Source: Micromonospora sp. WMMD1120 (GTDB lineage: Bacteria; Actinomycetota; Actinomycetes; Mycobacteriales; Micromonosporaceae). Taken from it: DNA of 64,000 nt. The notes below the pieces were generated by a model. That model did not search any database, was not told where the DNA came from, and saw only the letters and a program-made list of their open reading frames with translations. A program made the position numbers and the translations under genes. Numbering within the stretch: position 1 is the first letter of the stretch; every line of letters starts with the position of its first letter. Below are positions 51,905 to 60,000 of this stretch, in pieces. The stretch is from NCBI RefSeq assembly GCF_029626235.1, contig NZ_JARUBO010000005.1, positions 5,490,001 to 5,554,000 on the forward strand, read 5' to 3'.

Positions 51905-51998
51905 TGCCCACGAGGTCCTTTTGCCTGAGAGGTTCCGGGGAGGATTTGCCCCTTCGGCGCCGCCGGACGGGGTGTCGGGCGGTCTCTCCCACGTGGGT
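51905..51998 (-). ncRNA. Glycine riboswitch, single aptamer
   Basis: Read on the minus strand, the leader has GGGAGAGACC near the start, then GGCGCCGAAGGGGCAA and CCTCTCAGGCAAAAGGACC, the core conserved segments of the glycine aptamer. CCCACG at the 5' side pairs with CGTGGG at the 3' side as stem P1. I see no second aptamer before gcvP. Beyond it a G-rich segment and CCCCCG next to the GGGAG ribosome site can pair, so control could be translational. The switch should turn gcvP on when glycine is high. Confidence 0.9.
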
Positions 51999-52065
51999 GT
52001 TACCGGCATGGTCAACGCTACCAGCGTCGGTGTTTCCGGCGGATGTCCTACCCCCGCAGCACCCG

Positions 52066-52923
52066 TCACACACCCGCCGCGGCGACCGACGCCTGCGGCA
52101 CCGCCAGCCGGGCCGCCACCTGCGGCAGCACCATCCCCAACGGGGCGTCGACGCACACCGTGGCGTGCCCGTCACCGCGGGTCGGCCCCTGGTTGACGAT
52201 CGCGACCGGGATGCCCCGTTTCGCCGCCCGGATCACGAACCGACGCCCGGACATCACCGTCAACGACGACCCGAGCACCAGCACCGACCGGGCCTGCTCC
52301 ACGGCGGCGAAACACCGCGCCACCCGCGCCGGCGGCACCGTCTCACCGAAGAACACCACGTCCGGTTTGAGCATCCCGGTGCCGCAGATCCCGCAGTCGA
52401 CGACCCGGAACGCCGCCACCTGCTCGTCGGCGAGATCCACGTCACCATCCGGGTTCACCGCGGCGACGGACGCCACGAAGCCCGGGTTGGCCTCGCGCAA
52501 CCGCCGGTCCAACTCCTCCCGCGAGGTGGCGTTCCCGCAGTCCAGGCAGGTCACCTCGTCCAGGCGGCCGTGCAACTCGATCACCGACGTGCTGCCCGCC
52601 GCCTGGTGCAGACCGTCGACGTTCTGCGTGATCACCGTGTCGACCAGGCCCGCCGTCTGCAATGCCGCCACCGCCCGGTGCCCGGCGTTGGGCGCGGCGC
52701 GCGCGATCAGCCGCCACCCCAGGTGGCTGCGCGCCCAGTAGCGCCGCCGCGCGAGCGGATCGGTGGTGAACGCCTGGTACGTCATCGGGGTGTGCCGCCG
52801 CGCCACCCCGCTGGGCCCCCGGTAGTCCGGGATGCCCGACTCGGTGGACAGGCCGGCGCCGCTGAGCACCACCACACCACCGGCGGCCACCAGCGAGGTC
52901 AACTCCGCGAGGCTCTCCGTCAC
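52066..52923 (-). CDS. Sir2-family NAD-dependent protein deacylase (sirtuin)
   Basis: This 285-residue sirtuin has GAGLSTESGIPDYRG (NAD-binding), TQNVDGLHQ, the catalytic His in VIELHG, and the four-Cys zinc site (CLDC and CGIC). It removes acyl groups from lysines and makes O-acetyl-ADP-ribose. The 29-residue extension near the end is not unusual. GTG 52923 is chosen; an in-frame GTG at 52941 would add six residues. It lies 76 bp after the MerR-PP2C gene on the same strand and may be in its operon. Confidence 0.92.
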   Translation of the reverse strand: MTESLAELTSLVAAGGVVVLSGAGLSTESGIPDYRGPSGVARRHTPMTYQAFTTDPLARRRYWARSHLGWRLIARAAPNAGHRAVAALQTAGLVDTVITQNVDGLHQAAGSTSVIELHGRLDEVTCLDCGNATSREELDRRLREANPGFVASVAAVNPDGDVDLADEQVAAFRVVDCGICGTGMLKPDVVFFGETVPPARVARCFAAVEQARSVLVLGSSLTVMSGRRFVIRAAKRGIPVAIVNQGPTRGDGHATVCVDAPLGMVLPQVAARLAVPQASVAAAGV

Positions 52924-52999
52924 TCCCCCATGCTGCCTCACCCCGGCGGGGACCGGCGAACCCCGACCGCCGATGCCGGCCGGGGACCGCCGGCGCGGC

Positions 53000-54067
53000 C
53001 TACGCCGCGACGACGTCGACGACCACGGCGGCGACGTTGTCCGGGGCCCCCCGCTCCCGCACCCGGTCGAGCAACCCCCGCACCGTCCGCTCGGGATCGG
53101 CCCCCGCACCCAACCCCCGGCGCAGCTCCGCCCGGTCCACGACGGCGGACAACCCGTCGGAGCAGAGCAGATACCGGTCACCGGGCCGGGCCGTCCGCAA
53201 CGCCAGATCCGCCTCCAGACGGTCCCCGGCGCCCAGGGCGCGCACCAGCACCGCCCGCCGTGGGTGCGCCGCGGCCTGCGCGGGGTCCAGCCGACCCTGC
53301 TCCACCTCGACCTGCACCCAGGTGTGGTCCCGCGTCAACAACGACAACTCACCATCGCGCAGCAGGTAGGCGCGGCTGTCCCCGACGTGCACCAGAGCCA
53401 GCTCCGAGCCGCTGCGCAGCACCGCCGTCAGCGTGCTGCCCGGCTGGTGGTCGTCGGTGGCCAACCCCCGCACCGTACGGTTGGCGTCGGCGACCGCGCC
53501 GGCGAGCATCGCCAGCAGGTCGACCGCCGGCGCGTCCGCGACCTCCAACGCCCTCAAGGCGTCGACGGCGGCCACCGCGGCGTCGGCCCCACCGGGCCCC
53601 CGCACCCCGTCCGCTACGGCGAACAACCGCTCATCGGCGTACGCGACGTCCTCGTTGCTGTCCCGCACCAACCCGGTGTCACCACCGGCGGCGTAACGGA
53701 CCTCGACATCGTGACTCTGCTCAGACATGGTGGCGCCCCCTTCGGAGAGGTGGTCCACGAGGATGGTGGCGAGCCGACCGCGAGCCGCCGTGTCGGCGGC
53801 GACCTCCCGCCAGTACGCGGCGACCGCCGCGGCCGCCGCCACCCGGTCCAGGCCGCACACCACACGCACCGCCGCCAACGGCATGTCGATCCGACGCAGC
53901 GCGGCGACCAACCGGGCCGACGGCAGCTGCGCCGGGTCGTACAGCCGGTACCCGGACTCGGCGTCGACAGCCGCCGGTACCACCAGACCCACCCGGTCGT
54001 ACAGGCGCAACGCCTTCGGCGTCAACCCCGCCGCCCGGGCGAACGCCCCGATGGTCATCAGCCCCAC
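53000..54067 (-). CDS. MerR-PP2C fusion: HTH regulator with Ser/Thr phosphatase
   Basis: This 355-residue protein joins a MerR winged helix (residues about 4-75, TIGAFARAAGLTPKALRLYDRVGLV) to a PP2C phosphatase (about 120-355). The phosphatase has VRDSNED, FAVADGVRG, VHVGDSRAYLLRDG, LLCSDGLS and PDNVAAVVVD, which supply the metal-binding Asp residues. The GTG at 54067 has AGGAGG 8 bases upstream. An internal ATG at 53728 has GAAGGGGG in front, so a separate 242-residue phosphatase may also be made. The fusion would link phosphorylation state to transcription; the ligand is unknown. A GTGCCGGT/ACCGGCAC hairpin lies just before its ribosome site. Confidence 0.85.
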   Translation of the reverse strand: MGLMTIGAFARAAGLTPKALRLYDRVGLVVPAAVDAESGYRLYDPAQLPSARLVAALRRIDMPLAAVRVVCGLDRVAAAAAVAAYWREVAADTAARGRLATILVDHLSEGGATMSEQSHDVEVRYAAGGDTGLVRDSNEDVAYADERLFAVADGVRGPGGADAAVAAVDALRALEVADAPAVDLLAMLAGAVADANRTVRGLATDDHQPGSTLTAVLRSGSELALVHVGDSRAYLLRDGELSLLTRDHTWVQVEVEQGRLDPAQAAAHPRRAVLVRALGAGDRLEADLALRTARPGDRYLLCSDGLSAVVDRAELRRGLGAGADPERTVRGLLDRVRERGAPDNVAAVVVDVVAA

Positions 54068-54082
54068 GTCGGTACCCTCCTC

Positions 54083-54141
54083 GTGCCGGTCACGGCGACC
54101 GGCACCCACCACGGTGGGGGTTACCCGAAGGTCAAGGTCAA
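54083..54141 (-). promoter_or_regulatory. Leader hairpin and tandem TTGACC of the MerR-PP2C gene
   Basis: On the minus strand, two TTGACC hexamers (GGTCAA on plus, 54130-54135 and 54136-54141) precede the gene. From the upstream hexamer a 19-base spacer leads to CACCGT, a weak -10; that long spacing is typical of promoters that MerR proteins activate. A GTGCCGGT/ACCGGCAC hairpin (54083-54090 with 54098-54105) then sits beside the ribosome site. Auto-activation is an inference. Confidence 0.35.
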
Positions 54142-54190
54142 GCTCACCGCCGACCCGGGTGGGGTGCGTCGCTGAACCCCACCCGCCCGG

Positions 54191-54886
54191 TCACCGCTGC
54201 TGGTGCCTCGGCAACGCCGAACGACCCGTCGCGCCACCCACGAACGGCGCCCCCGGCGTCTCCGCCGCGATCCGATCCATCGTGCGGGCCAGATGCTCAC
54301 TGCCATCGTCGAGATGCCGCGCCGCCGCCTGCATGTGCGACACCATCATCTCCCCGAAGATCCGCAACGCCTCCCGGGTCGCCACCGTGTCGTCGAAGCT
54401 CGACCCGGCGGAGCTGCGGTACTCCGCCACCGCCCGCTCCGCCTCCTGCTTCGCCTCCGCCTCGGCCGCGTGCAGGTAACTCTCGTACTGCACCCGGGCG
54501 TACTCGGCGACCCGCCGCGCGTAGTCGTGCGCCTGCGCGATGATCTGCTCCGCCTCCCGTTGCGCCGCGGACAGCAGATTCACCTCCCGCGCCGCCGGGA
54601 CCTTCCCCGCCGCCCCCGCGCTCGGGATCACCCCGTGCCGGTGCAACTCCACCCGGTCGTTGAGCCGCTCGTTCTCCGCCCGCAACGTCGCGATCTGCGT
54701 CGCCAACAGATCCAACTCGTCGGCGACCTGCATCCGGAACCGGTCCACGTCGGCATTGTCGTAACCCCGCCGGGTGAACGACGCGGTGCCGAACTCCCAC
54801 CGCCGCACCCGGTCGGCGGTCATCCGCACCTGCACACCGCCGGAGACCTGCACCCCGTCATACCGACTGATCGGCGTCGCGCTCAC
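54191..54886 (-). CDS. DivIVA-domain coiled-coil protein
   Basis: This 231-residue protein has an N-terminal DivIVA-like segment at about 29-55 (WEFGTASFTRRGYDNADVDRF, the TRRGYD pattern) and a long helical coiled coil to about 215 rich in Ala, Glu and Gln. Such proteins mark cell poles or assemble as membrane-curvature scaffolds. It overlaps the flavohaemoglobin-like gene by 4 bp and is the last gene of the globin operon. The pairing with oxygen/NO-handling proteins is unusual, and the reason is unknown. Confidence 0.85.
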   Translation of the reverse strand: MSATPISRYDGVQVSGGVQVRMTADRVRRWEFGTASFTRRGYDNADVDRFRMQVADELDLLATQIATLRAENERLNDRVELHRHGVIPSAGAAGKVPAAREVNLLSAAQREAEQIIAQAHDYARRVAEYARVQYESYLHAAEAEAKQEAERAVAEYRSSAGSSFDDTVATREALRIFGEMMVSHMQAAARHLDDGSEHLARTMDRIAAETPGAPFVGGATGRSALPRHQQR

Positions 54887-56064
54887 CTGTAACCACCTCC
54901 CGAAGTGTCACCGGCACTGGGCTGCTGCACCGCGGTGCGCCACGCCGGCCCGTACCACTGCCCACCCAGGCCCTCGTGGTGCACCTGACCCGTGTGGAAA
55001 CCCGCCTGCGTCAACGTCCGCACCGCGTGCGACACCATCTCGTCGGACCCGCACACGAACACGTGCCGCGACCGCCAGTCACCATCGGCCAACGCCCGGT
55101 CCACCGCGTGCACGAACTCCCCCGGCCGGTGCACGTCCGCACCCACCACGTACGTCACCGTCAACCACGGGTGCGACGACGCCAACTTGTCGATCGCGTC
55201 GCTGTCGTACAACTCGCTGCGCGAACGGGCCCCCACGTACAGGTCCACCCGCCGGCGGGAACCCTCCGCGGCCACCTGCTCCACCAACGCCTTCACCGGC
55301 GCCCACCCGGTGCCCGACACCAGCAACAACAGGTCACTGGAGCCCGCCGCCCGCAACGCCAACCGCTCGCCCACCGGCGCGGCCAGGTGGATGCGGTCAC
55401 CCACCGCCGACCCGTACACCAACCGCGACGAGACCACCCCACCCGGGGCGGCCCGCACGTGCAACTCCAAGGTGCCGTCCGCGCGCGGCGCGTTCGCCGG
55501 CGAGTAGTACCGCCACGACCGCACCGACGGGTGCGACACCCCGATCGACTGCCCCGGGGTGAACGGCAACAGGTACTGCGGACGCAACGTCAACACCGCC
55601 ACGTCGAACGCCCGCCGCTCGTGGGCCACGATCTCCGCCACCCACCACGGCGGGTTCACCGACTCGGCGGCCTGCGCGGCCTCCGTCATCACCTGCGCGA
55701 CCAACCCGTACGCGGCCGTCCAGTCCGCGGCCAACTCGTCGGTCCACTGCTCGGCGAGGAAATGCTGCAACGTCGCCACCAGCGCCTCACCGACCGCCGG
55801 ATAGTGCTCCGCGCGCACCGCGAACTTCCGGTGATCGGCGCCGAGATCCTGCAGGAAACCCACCAGCCGGTCCACCTGGTCCACGTTGGACACGATGTGA
55901 CCCAACGCGGTCACCAGGCGGTCCCGCTGCCCGGCCATGTTCGTGGGGAACATCTGCCGTGTCTCGGGATGGGCGAGGAACAACGTCGAGTAGAAGTAGA
56001 GCGGAACCTGGTCACCGTGCTCGGCGACCGCCGCCCAGCTCTGCTTGAGTCGGGCCGCGTCCAC
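54883..56064 (-). CDS. Flavohaemoglobin-like globin-reductase
   Basis: This 393-residue protein has a globin domain (about 1-135; proximal His in FAVRAEHYPAVGEAL), a FAD domain (about 150-250; RSWRYYSP) and an NAD-binding domain (about 255-380; LVSGTGWAPVKAL, FVCGSDEM). Flavohaemoglobins oxidise NO to nitrate using NADH and oxygen. The Tyr and Gln of the usual distal pocket are not clearly placed here, so I did not assign the hmp symbol. It overlaps the DivIVA gene by 4 bp and starts 2 bases after the truncated haemoglobin gene. Confidence 0.88.
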   Translation of the reverse strand: MDAARLKQSWAAVAEHGDQVPLYFYSTLFLAHPETRQMFPTNMAGQRDRLVTALGHIVSNVDQVDRLVGFLQDLGADHRKFAVRAEHYPAVGEALVATLQHFLAEQWTDELAADWTAAYGLVAQVMTEAAQAAESVNPPWWVAEIVAHERRAFDVAVLTLRPQYLLPFTPGQSIGVSHPSVRSWRYYSPANAPRADGTLELHVRAAPGGVVSSRLVYGSAVGDRIHLAAPVGERLALRAAGSSDLLLLVSGTGWAPVKALVEQVAAEGSRRRVDLYVGARSRSELYDSDAIDKLASSHPWLTVTYVVGADVHRPGEFVHAVDRALADGDWRSRHVFVCGSDEMVSHAVRTLTQAGFHTGQVHHEGLGGQWYGPAWRTAVQQPSAGDTSGGGYR

Positions 56065-56066
56065 GC

Positions 56067-56465
56067 TCAGGCGCCCGACCCGGCATCGGCGGCCACCACC
56101 TGGTCCTGCACCTGACCCAGGACCGTCTGCACGTCAGCGAGAATGTCCGCCGGCACACCCAACTCGGTCAACGTCACCGTCAGGTGCTCGCCCACCTTCA
56201 CGTAGTGCGCCACCGGGATGTGCAACGGCTGGTGCGCCTCCGCCAGACCCCGACCGCTGTACTCGTTCGGCCCGCCCAGCACCACCGTCAACATCAATGC
56301 CAGGTGCCGCCGCTGACCCGCCATGTCCACATCGGCGAAGTAACCCGCCAACTCCGGGTCAGCCAGCACCTTCTCGTAGAACAGCTCCACCGCCGCCTTG
56401 ACCGAACTCGCGCCGCCAATGCGCTCGTAGTGCGAAACGGGAGCAGTCTCTTCCGTAACCGTCAC
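56067..56465 (-). CDS. glbN: Truncated haemoglobin (group I, trHbN-like)
   Basis: This 132-residue protein has the 2-on-2 globin layout: SHYERIGGASSVKAAVELFYEKVLADPEL with the distal Tyr (B10), and the proximal His in LAEAHQPLHIPVAHYVKVGEHL. Group I trHbs detoxify NO, as GlbN does in mycobacteria, and could pass to the reductase encoded 2 bases downstream. GGAAGG lies 6 bases before the GTG at 56465. It is the first gene of a three-gene operon with the flavohaemoglobin-like and DivIVA-domain genes. Confidence 0.92.
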   Translation of the reverse strand: MTVTEETAPVSHYERIGGASSVKAAVELFYEKVLADPELAGYFADVDMAGQRRHLALMLTVVLGGPNEYSGRGLAEAHQPLHIPVAHYVKVGEHLTVTLTELGVPADILADVQTVLGQVQDQVVAADAGSGA

Positions 56466-56716
56466 GGTTGTTCCTTCCGGGGAATGAAGGGTGCAGAACC
56501 GTGAGGGACCATAGCGTGTCAACCGCCCGCGGTCAGTGCCCCCATATCAGATTCCCGACACGGCACCGAAACGCTGCGTCACCACTACCGACCGGTATCC
56601 ACGGTGGGCCACCGCAGCGACACCCAGAGTGTCCACAATGGACCGGACAGCACACCTGAACCAGCTGCCGTCACCGAAAGTAGTGAAGACCCTACCGAAA
56701 AAAACCCGGAAGAGCC

Positions 56717-57313
56717 TCAGCCGGCCCGCCGCCGCGCCCGCCGCGCCGCCAACTCGTCACCCACCGGATCCGACTCCGACGTTACGACCGGCTCCACCGG
56801 ACCACTCGCCGCCGGCTCCGCCGGCAGATGCGACAACGAGCCCTGGATCTCCTTGAAGGCCCCACCGATCGCGATCCCGAAAACACCCTGGCCACCCTGC
56901 AACAGGTCGACCACCTCCTCCGGAGAACGACACTCGTACACCGTCGTCCCATCAGAGATCAGCGTGATCCCGGCCAGATCCTCCACACCACGCGACCGCA
57001 ACGCCTCGATCGCCTTACGGATGTTCTGCAGGGACACCCCCGCATCCAACAACCGCTTCACGACCTTCAACACGACGAGGTCCCGGAACGAGTACAACCG
57101 CTGCGTCCCCGAACCCGAGGCGTCCCGCACGCTCGGCACCACCAGCGTCGTCCGCGCCCAGTAATCCAACTGCCGGTAGCTGATGCCCACCGCGTGGCAG
57201 GCCGTCACACCCCGATAGCCGACCGAACCGTCACCCTCCACCGCCACACCCGGCGGCGAGACACCCGGCTCACTCAACCCTGCACCCGGATCGGAATCCC
57301 GCGGCTCGTGCAT
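56717..57313 (-). CDS. MerR-family regulator (Rv1830-like)
   Basis: This 198-residue protein has a MerR-type winged helix at about 30-100 (VGYRGVTACHAVGISYRQLDYWART and LYSFRDLVVLKVVKRLLDAGVSLQNIRKAIEALRSRG). It corresponds in order and type to mycobacterial Rv1830, which lies after the bifunctional nuclease gene. Ligand and targets are unknown. A short T-run (GTTTTTTTC on the minus strand) follows its stop. Upstream spacing to the nuclease gene is 178 bp. Confidence 0.88.
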   Translation of the reverse strand: MHEPRDSDPGAGLSEPGVSPPGVAVEGDGSVGYRGVTACHAVGISYRQLDYWARTTLVVPSVRDASGSGTQRLYSFRDLVVLKVVKRLLDAGVSLQNIRKAIEALRSRGVEDLAGITLISDGTTVYECRSPEEVVDLLQGGQGVFGIAIGGAFKEIQGSLSHLPAEPAASGPVEPVVTSESDPVGDELAARRARRRAG

Positions 57314-57491
57314 CCGGACAACCTCCCCGTCAGTGCGGCGACGCGTCGTGTCCTCCGACGCGCACCCCTCGACACGGCAACCCTATAGCCATCCACAGGG
57401 GTTACCACGGAGGAACGGACGCGACACGCCGCGCAGCCACCGAGAAGATCACCCGCCGCCACCACCGGGCGACGAGCCAGCACAGACCACC

Positions 57492-57956
57492 TCAGCCCGC
57501 GAAATCCTCCGGACGCACCTGCTCCAGGAACTCGCGGAACTTCTCCACCTCGTCCTCCTGCTCGTCAGGGATGATGATCCCCGCCTCAGTGAGGACCTGC
57601 TCCGCACAACGAATCGGCGCACCGACACGCAACGCCAACGCGATCGAATCGCTCGGCCGCGCCGACACCCGCACCCCGTCCCCGAGCAACAGATCCGCGT
57701 AGAACACGTTCTCCTTCAGCTCGGTGATCTCCACCGCCTGCAACGGCGCCTTCAACGCCGCCAACACATCCCGCAGAAGATCATGCGTCAACGGCCGGGC
57801 CGGCTTGACCCCCTGCTGCTCATAAGCGATAGCCGTCGCCTCGACCGCGCCGATCCAGATCGGCAGATAGCGGTCCCCCTCGACCTCCCTGAGCAGGACG
57901 ATCGGCTGGTTGCTGGGCAGCTCCACCCGAACTCCGACCACGCTCAGCTCGCGCAC
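57492..57956 (-). CDS. Bifunctional nuclease family protein (DUF151, Rv1829-like)
   Basis: This 154-residue protein has the DUF151 fold: VRELSVVGVRVELPSNQPIVLL, then YLPIWIGAVEATAIA, RPLTHDLL and VSARPSDSIALALR. Family members cleave DNA and RNA in vitro; their role in vivo is uncertain. GGAGG lies before the GTG at 57956. It lies in the conserved block with the FtsR and GarA genes. A gap of 186 bp to the FtsR gene has no clear promoter. Confidence 0.88.
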   Translation of the reverse strand: MRELSVVGVRVELPSNQPIVLLREVEGDRYLPIWIGAVEATAIAYEQQGVKPARPLTHDLLRDVLAALKAPLQAVEITELKENVFYADLLLGDGVRVSARPSDSIALALRVGAPIRCAEQVLTEAGIIIPDEQEDEVEKFREFLEQVRPEDFAG

Positions 57957-58142
57957 CGCCGCCTCCGTGTCGTTGTCACCTATGCCGCACCGCGCCCTTC
58001 CCTGCACGGTACACGGACCGAAACACGGCCGTCCCATGCGCAACAGCAGCACGCCCGCGCCGAAAAGGGGTTACCCCGGCAAGCCTACGGCACGCTTCCC
58101 GGAAGAGATCTTTCCGCTCAGCCCACCACCCACCGGCCGCGC

Positions 58143-58898
58143 TCACCGACCCAACGTCGACCGCAGACCCACCCGCACCAACGCCGCGTGCAACTGCTCC
58201 GACAACGCCACCAACTCCCGCGCTGTCTCCGCCGCCCGCGCCCGCGCCGCCGGATCGCTCTGCCGCGCCAACGGCGCCACCAACTGCGCGAACAAACCGA
58301 CCTCACGGTCCGCCGCCGTCCGATAACCCCGCAGATGCCGAGGCTCCAACCCGTACGACGCCAACCCCGCCACCGCCGACGCGATGATCAGAGCATCCGC
58401 GTCATACCACCCCGGCGGATCCGACACCACCACACCGAGACGCTCCAACTCCACCAACGTCGACTCGTCGATCCCACTACGCGCCACCAGATCCGCCCGG
58501 CCGAGCCGCACCTGCGACGACTCGGCCGGCTCCGCGACCTCACGACCCGGCACCGCACCATCAGGACCAACCGCCACCAACGCCGGCCGCGACCGCTCCG
58601 GCTGCTCACCGGACGAATCCCACTCGGCCAACTGCTCACGGATCACCCGCAACGGCAGATACCGGTCCCGCTGCGCGGTCAACACGAACCGCAACCGCGC
58701 CACATCGTCCCAGCTGTACTTCCGGTAACCCGCAGCCGTCCGCTGCGGCTCCACCAGACCCTCAGCCTCAAGAAACCGCAGCTTCGAAATCGTGGTGTCC
58801 GGGAAATCCACCCGCAACTGCCCGAGCACCTCACCGATGCTCATCAGCGGCGCAGACCGGGCCGCCCCGGGTGACGTGGAGGCCGCAGGCTCGTTCAC
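58143..58898 (-). CDS. ftsR: MerR-family cell-division regulator FtsR-like (Rv1828-like)
   Basis: This 251-residue protein has a winged helix (about 18-90, LMSIGEVLGQLRVDFPDTTISKLRFLEAEGLV and WDDVARLRFVLTAQRDRYLPLRVIREQLAEW) and a C-terminal domain with long helices. It matches Rv1828 of mycobacteria and FtsR of Corynebacterium, which activates ftsZ. It overlaps the FHA gene by 4 bp (GTGA). Gene symbol given on homology and locus. Confidence 0.85.
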   Translation of the reverse strand: MNEPAASTSPGAARSAPLMSIGEVLGQLRVDFPDTTISKLRFLEAEGLVEPQRTAAGYRKYSWDDVARLRFVLTAQRDRYLPLRVIREQLAEWDSSGEQPERSRPALVAVGPDGAVPGREVAEPAESSQVRLGRADLVARSGIDESTLVELERLGVVVSDPPGWYDADALIIASAVAGLASYGLEPRHLRGYRTAADREVGLFAQLVAPLARQSDPAARARAAETARELVALSEQLHAALVRVGLRSTLGR

Positions 58899-59347
58899 CC
58901 CCGGCCGGCCTCCTCCTCCGGGCGCGGACCGGCGATGAACACCACCCGGAACTTACCGATCTGAACCTCGTCACCATTGCTCAACGTGGCCGCCTCGACC
59001 CGCTCACGATTCACGTACGTGCCATTCAAACTGCCCACGTCCCGCACCGTGAACGTCCCACCATCACGATGGAACTCCGCGTGCCGACGCGACACCGTCA
59101 CGTCATCGAGGAAGATGTCACTGTCCGGGTGCCGGCCACTGGTCGTCACATCATGGTCCAACAGGAACCGGGCACCCGCATTCGGACCTCGACGAACCAC
59201 CAGCAGCGCCATACCCGGCGGCAACGAACCGGACATCCGGCTCGGCACCACATCGGTATCCGGCCCCTCCAGCACTTCGTCGAGCGAACCGAGATTGAGC
59301 GTCGAAGTGACGTCGAGCGGGGGGAACTCGTCGTCTGGCCGCGTCAT
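58895..59347 (-). CDS. garA: FHA-domain protein GarA
   Basis: This 150-residue protein has an N-terminal segment with Thr/Ser (DVTSTLNLGS) in the place of the phospho-site of mycobacterial GarA, and an FHA domain (about 55-135: SGRHPDSDIFLDDVTVSRRHAEF and SLNGTYVNRERV). GarA binds and tunes TCA-cycle enzymes and glutamate metabolism after phosphorylation by PknB/PknG. It sits between gcvH and the ftsR-like gene, the same order as in mycobacteria. A good promoter lies 140 bp upstream. Confidence 0.93.
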   Translation of the reverse strand: MTRPDDEFPPLDVTSTLNLGSLDEVLEGPDTDVVPSRMSGSLPPGMALLVVRRGPNAGARFLLDHDVTTSGRHPDSDIFLDDVTVSRRHAEFHRDGGTFTVRDVGSLNGTYVNRERVEAATLSNGDEVQIGKFRVVFIAGPRPEEEAGRG

Positions 59348-59491
59348 GGGACCACCTCACGGATCTGTTCGGTCGGCGTCGGGTAATGGCGGGTCTGGCC
59401 GCCGGGCACTTGACCACCCGGCGGCTGGCTCCCCGTGCCCGGGAAGGCAATTCCGCAACGCTCAACTATTGGGTTCTCGGTCGACTGGGCG

Positions 59492-59520
59492 AGCCTAGCC
59501 AGCGCCGAAATGCAGGGCAA
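59492..59520 (-). promoter_or_regulatory. Promoter of the garA-ftsR operon
   Basis: On the minus strand, TTGCCC (plus strand 59515-59520) is followed after exactly 17 bases by TAGGCT (59492-59497). The spacing and hexamers fit a housekeeping sigma promoter. Transcription would start near 59485, leaving about 140 bases of leader before the garA ATG. Confidence 0.6.
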
Positions 59521-59560
59521 CCGGACGCGCGCAGACAACCACACGCCGGATCAAGCACAC

Positions 59561-59941
59561 TCAGCCTTCGGTGATCTTCTGATACGCGGCCGCCGTGAGC
59601 AACCCGTCAGTCGCCGTCGGATCGTTCGGAGTGATCTCCACCAACCAACCCGCACCGTACGGCTCAGTGTTGATCAACTCGGGCGTGTCACCCAACGCGT
59701 CGTTACGCGCCGCCACCGTACCGGCCACCGGCGCGTAGATCTCCGACACACTCTTCGTCGACTCGATCTCACCCAACGAGTCGCCGACCGCGACCTCCGC
59801 ACCCACCTCGGGCAACTGCACATACACGATGTCACCCAACGCGTCCTGCGCGAAGTGCGTGATGCCGACCCGGACCGAAGCCGTGCCGTCACCCGCCACC
59901 CACTCATGCTCGGCGGTGTATCGCAGATCCTCAGGAATCAC
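59561..59941 (-). CDS. gcvH: Glycine cleavage H protein
   Basis: This 126-residue protein carries the lipoyl-lysine in GEIESTKSVSEIYAP and the ending TEPYGAGWLVEI typical of H proteins. It shuttles the aminomethyl group from GcvP. No glycine riboswitch is seen before it, unlike gcvP; an 18-base palindrome lies 42 bases upstream next to the DUF881 stop. Confidence 0.97.
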   Translation of the reverse strand: MIPEDLRYTAEHEWVAGDGTASVRVGITHFAQDALGDIVYVQLPEVGAEVAVGDSLGEIESTKSVSEIYAPVAGTVAARNDALGDTPELINTEPYGAGWLVEITPNDPTATDGLLTAAAYQKITEG

Positions 59942-59982
59942 CAGACGCGTCCTTCACCCATCGTGCCCCGGACCACCCGGGC

Positions 59983-60000
59983 CCGGCGCGGCCGCGCCGG
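59983..60000. repeat. 18-base palindrome between DUF881 gene and gcvH
   Basis: CCGGCGCGGCCGCGCCGG is a perfect palindrome directly after the DUF881 stop. It may fold as a cruciform or hairpin and reduce readthrough into gcvH, but the GC-only sequence could also be chance. Confidence 0.5.

Noticed and set aside
57333..58874. Plus-strand frame of about 500 codons opposite the nuclease and ftsR genes
   Set aside because: It is Arg/Pro/Gln-rich shadow sequence; the minus-strand genes have recognised folds and conserved order.
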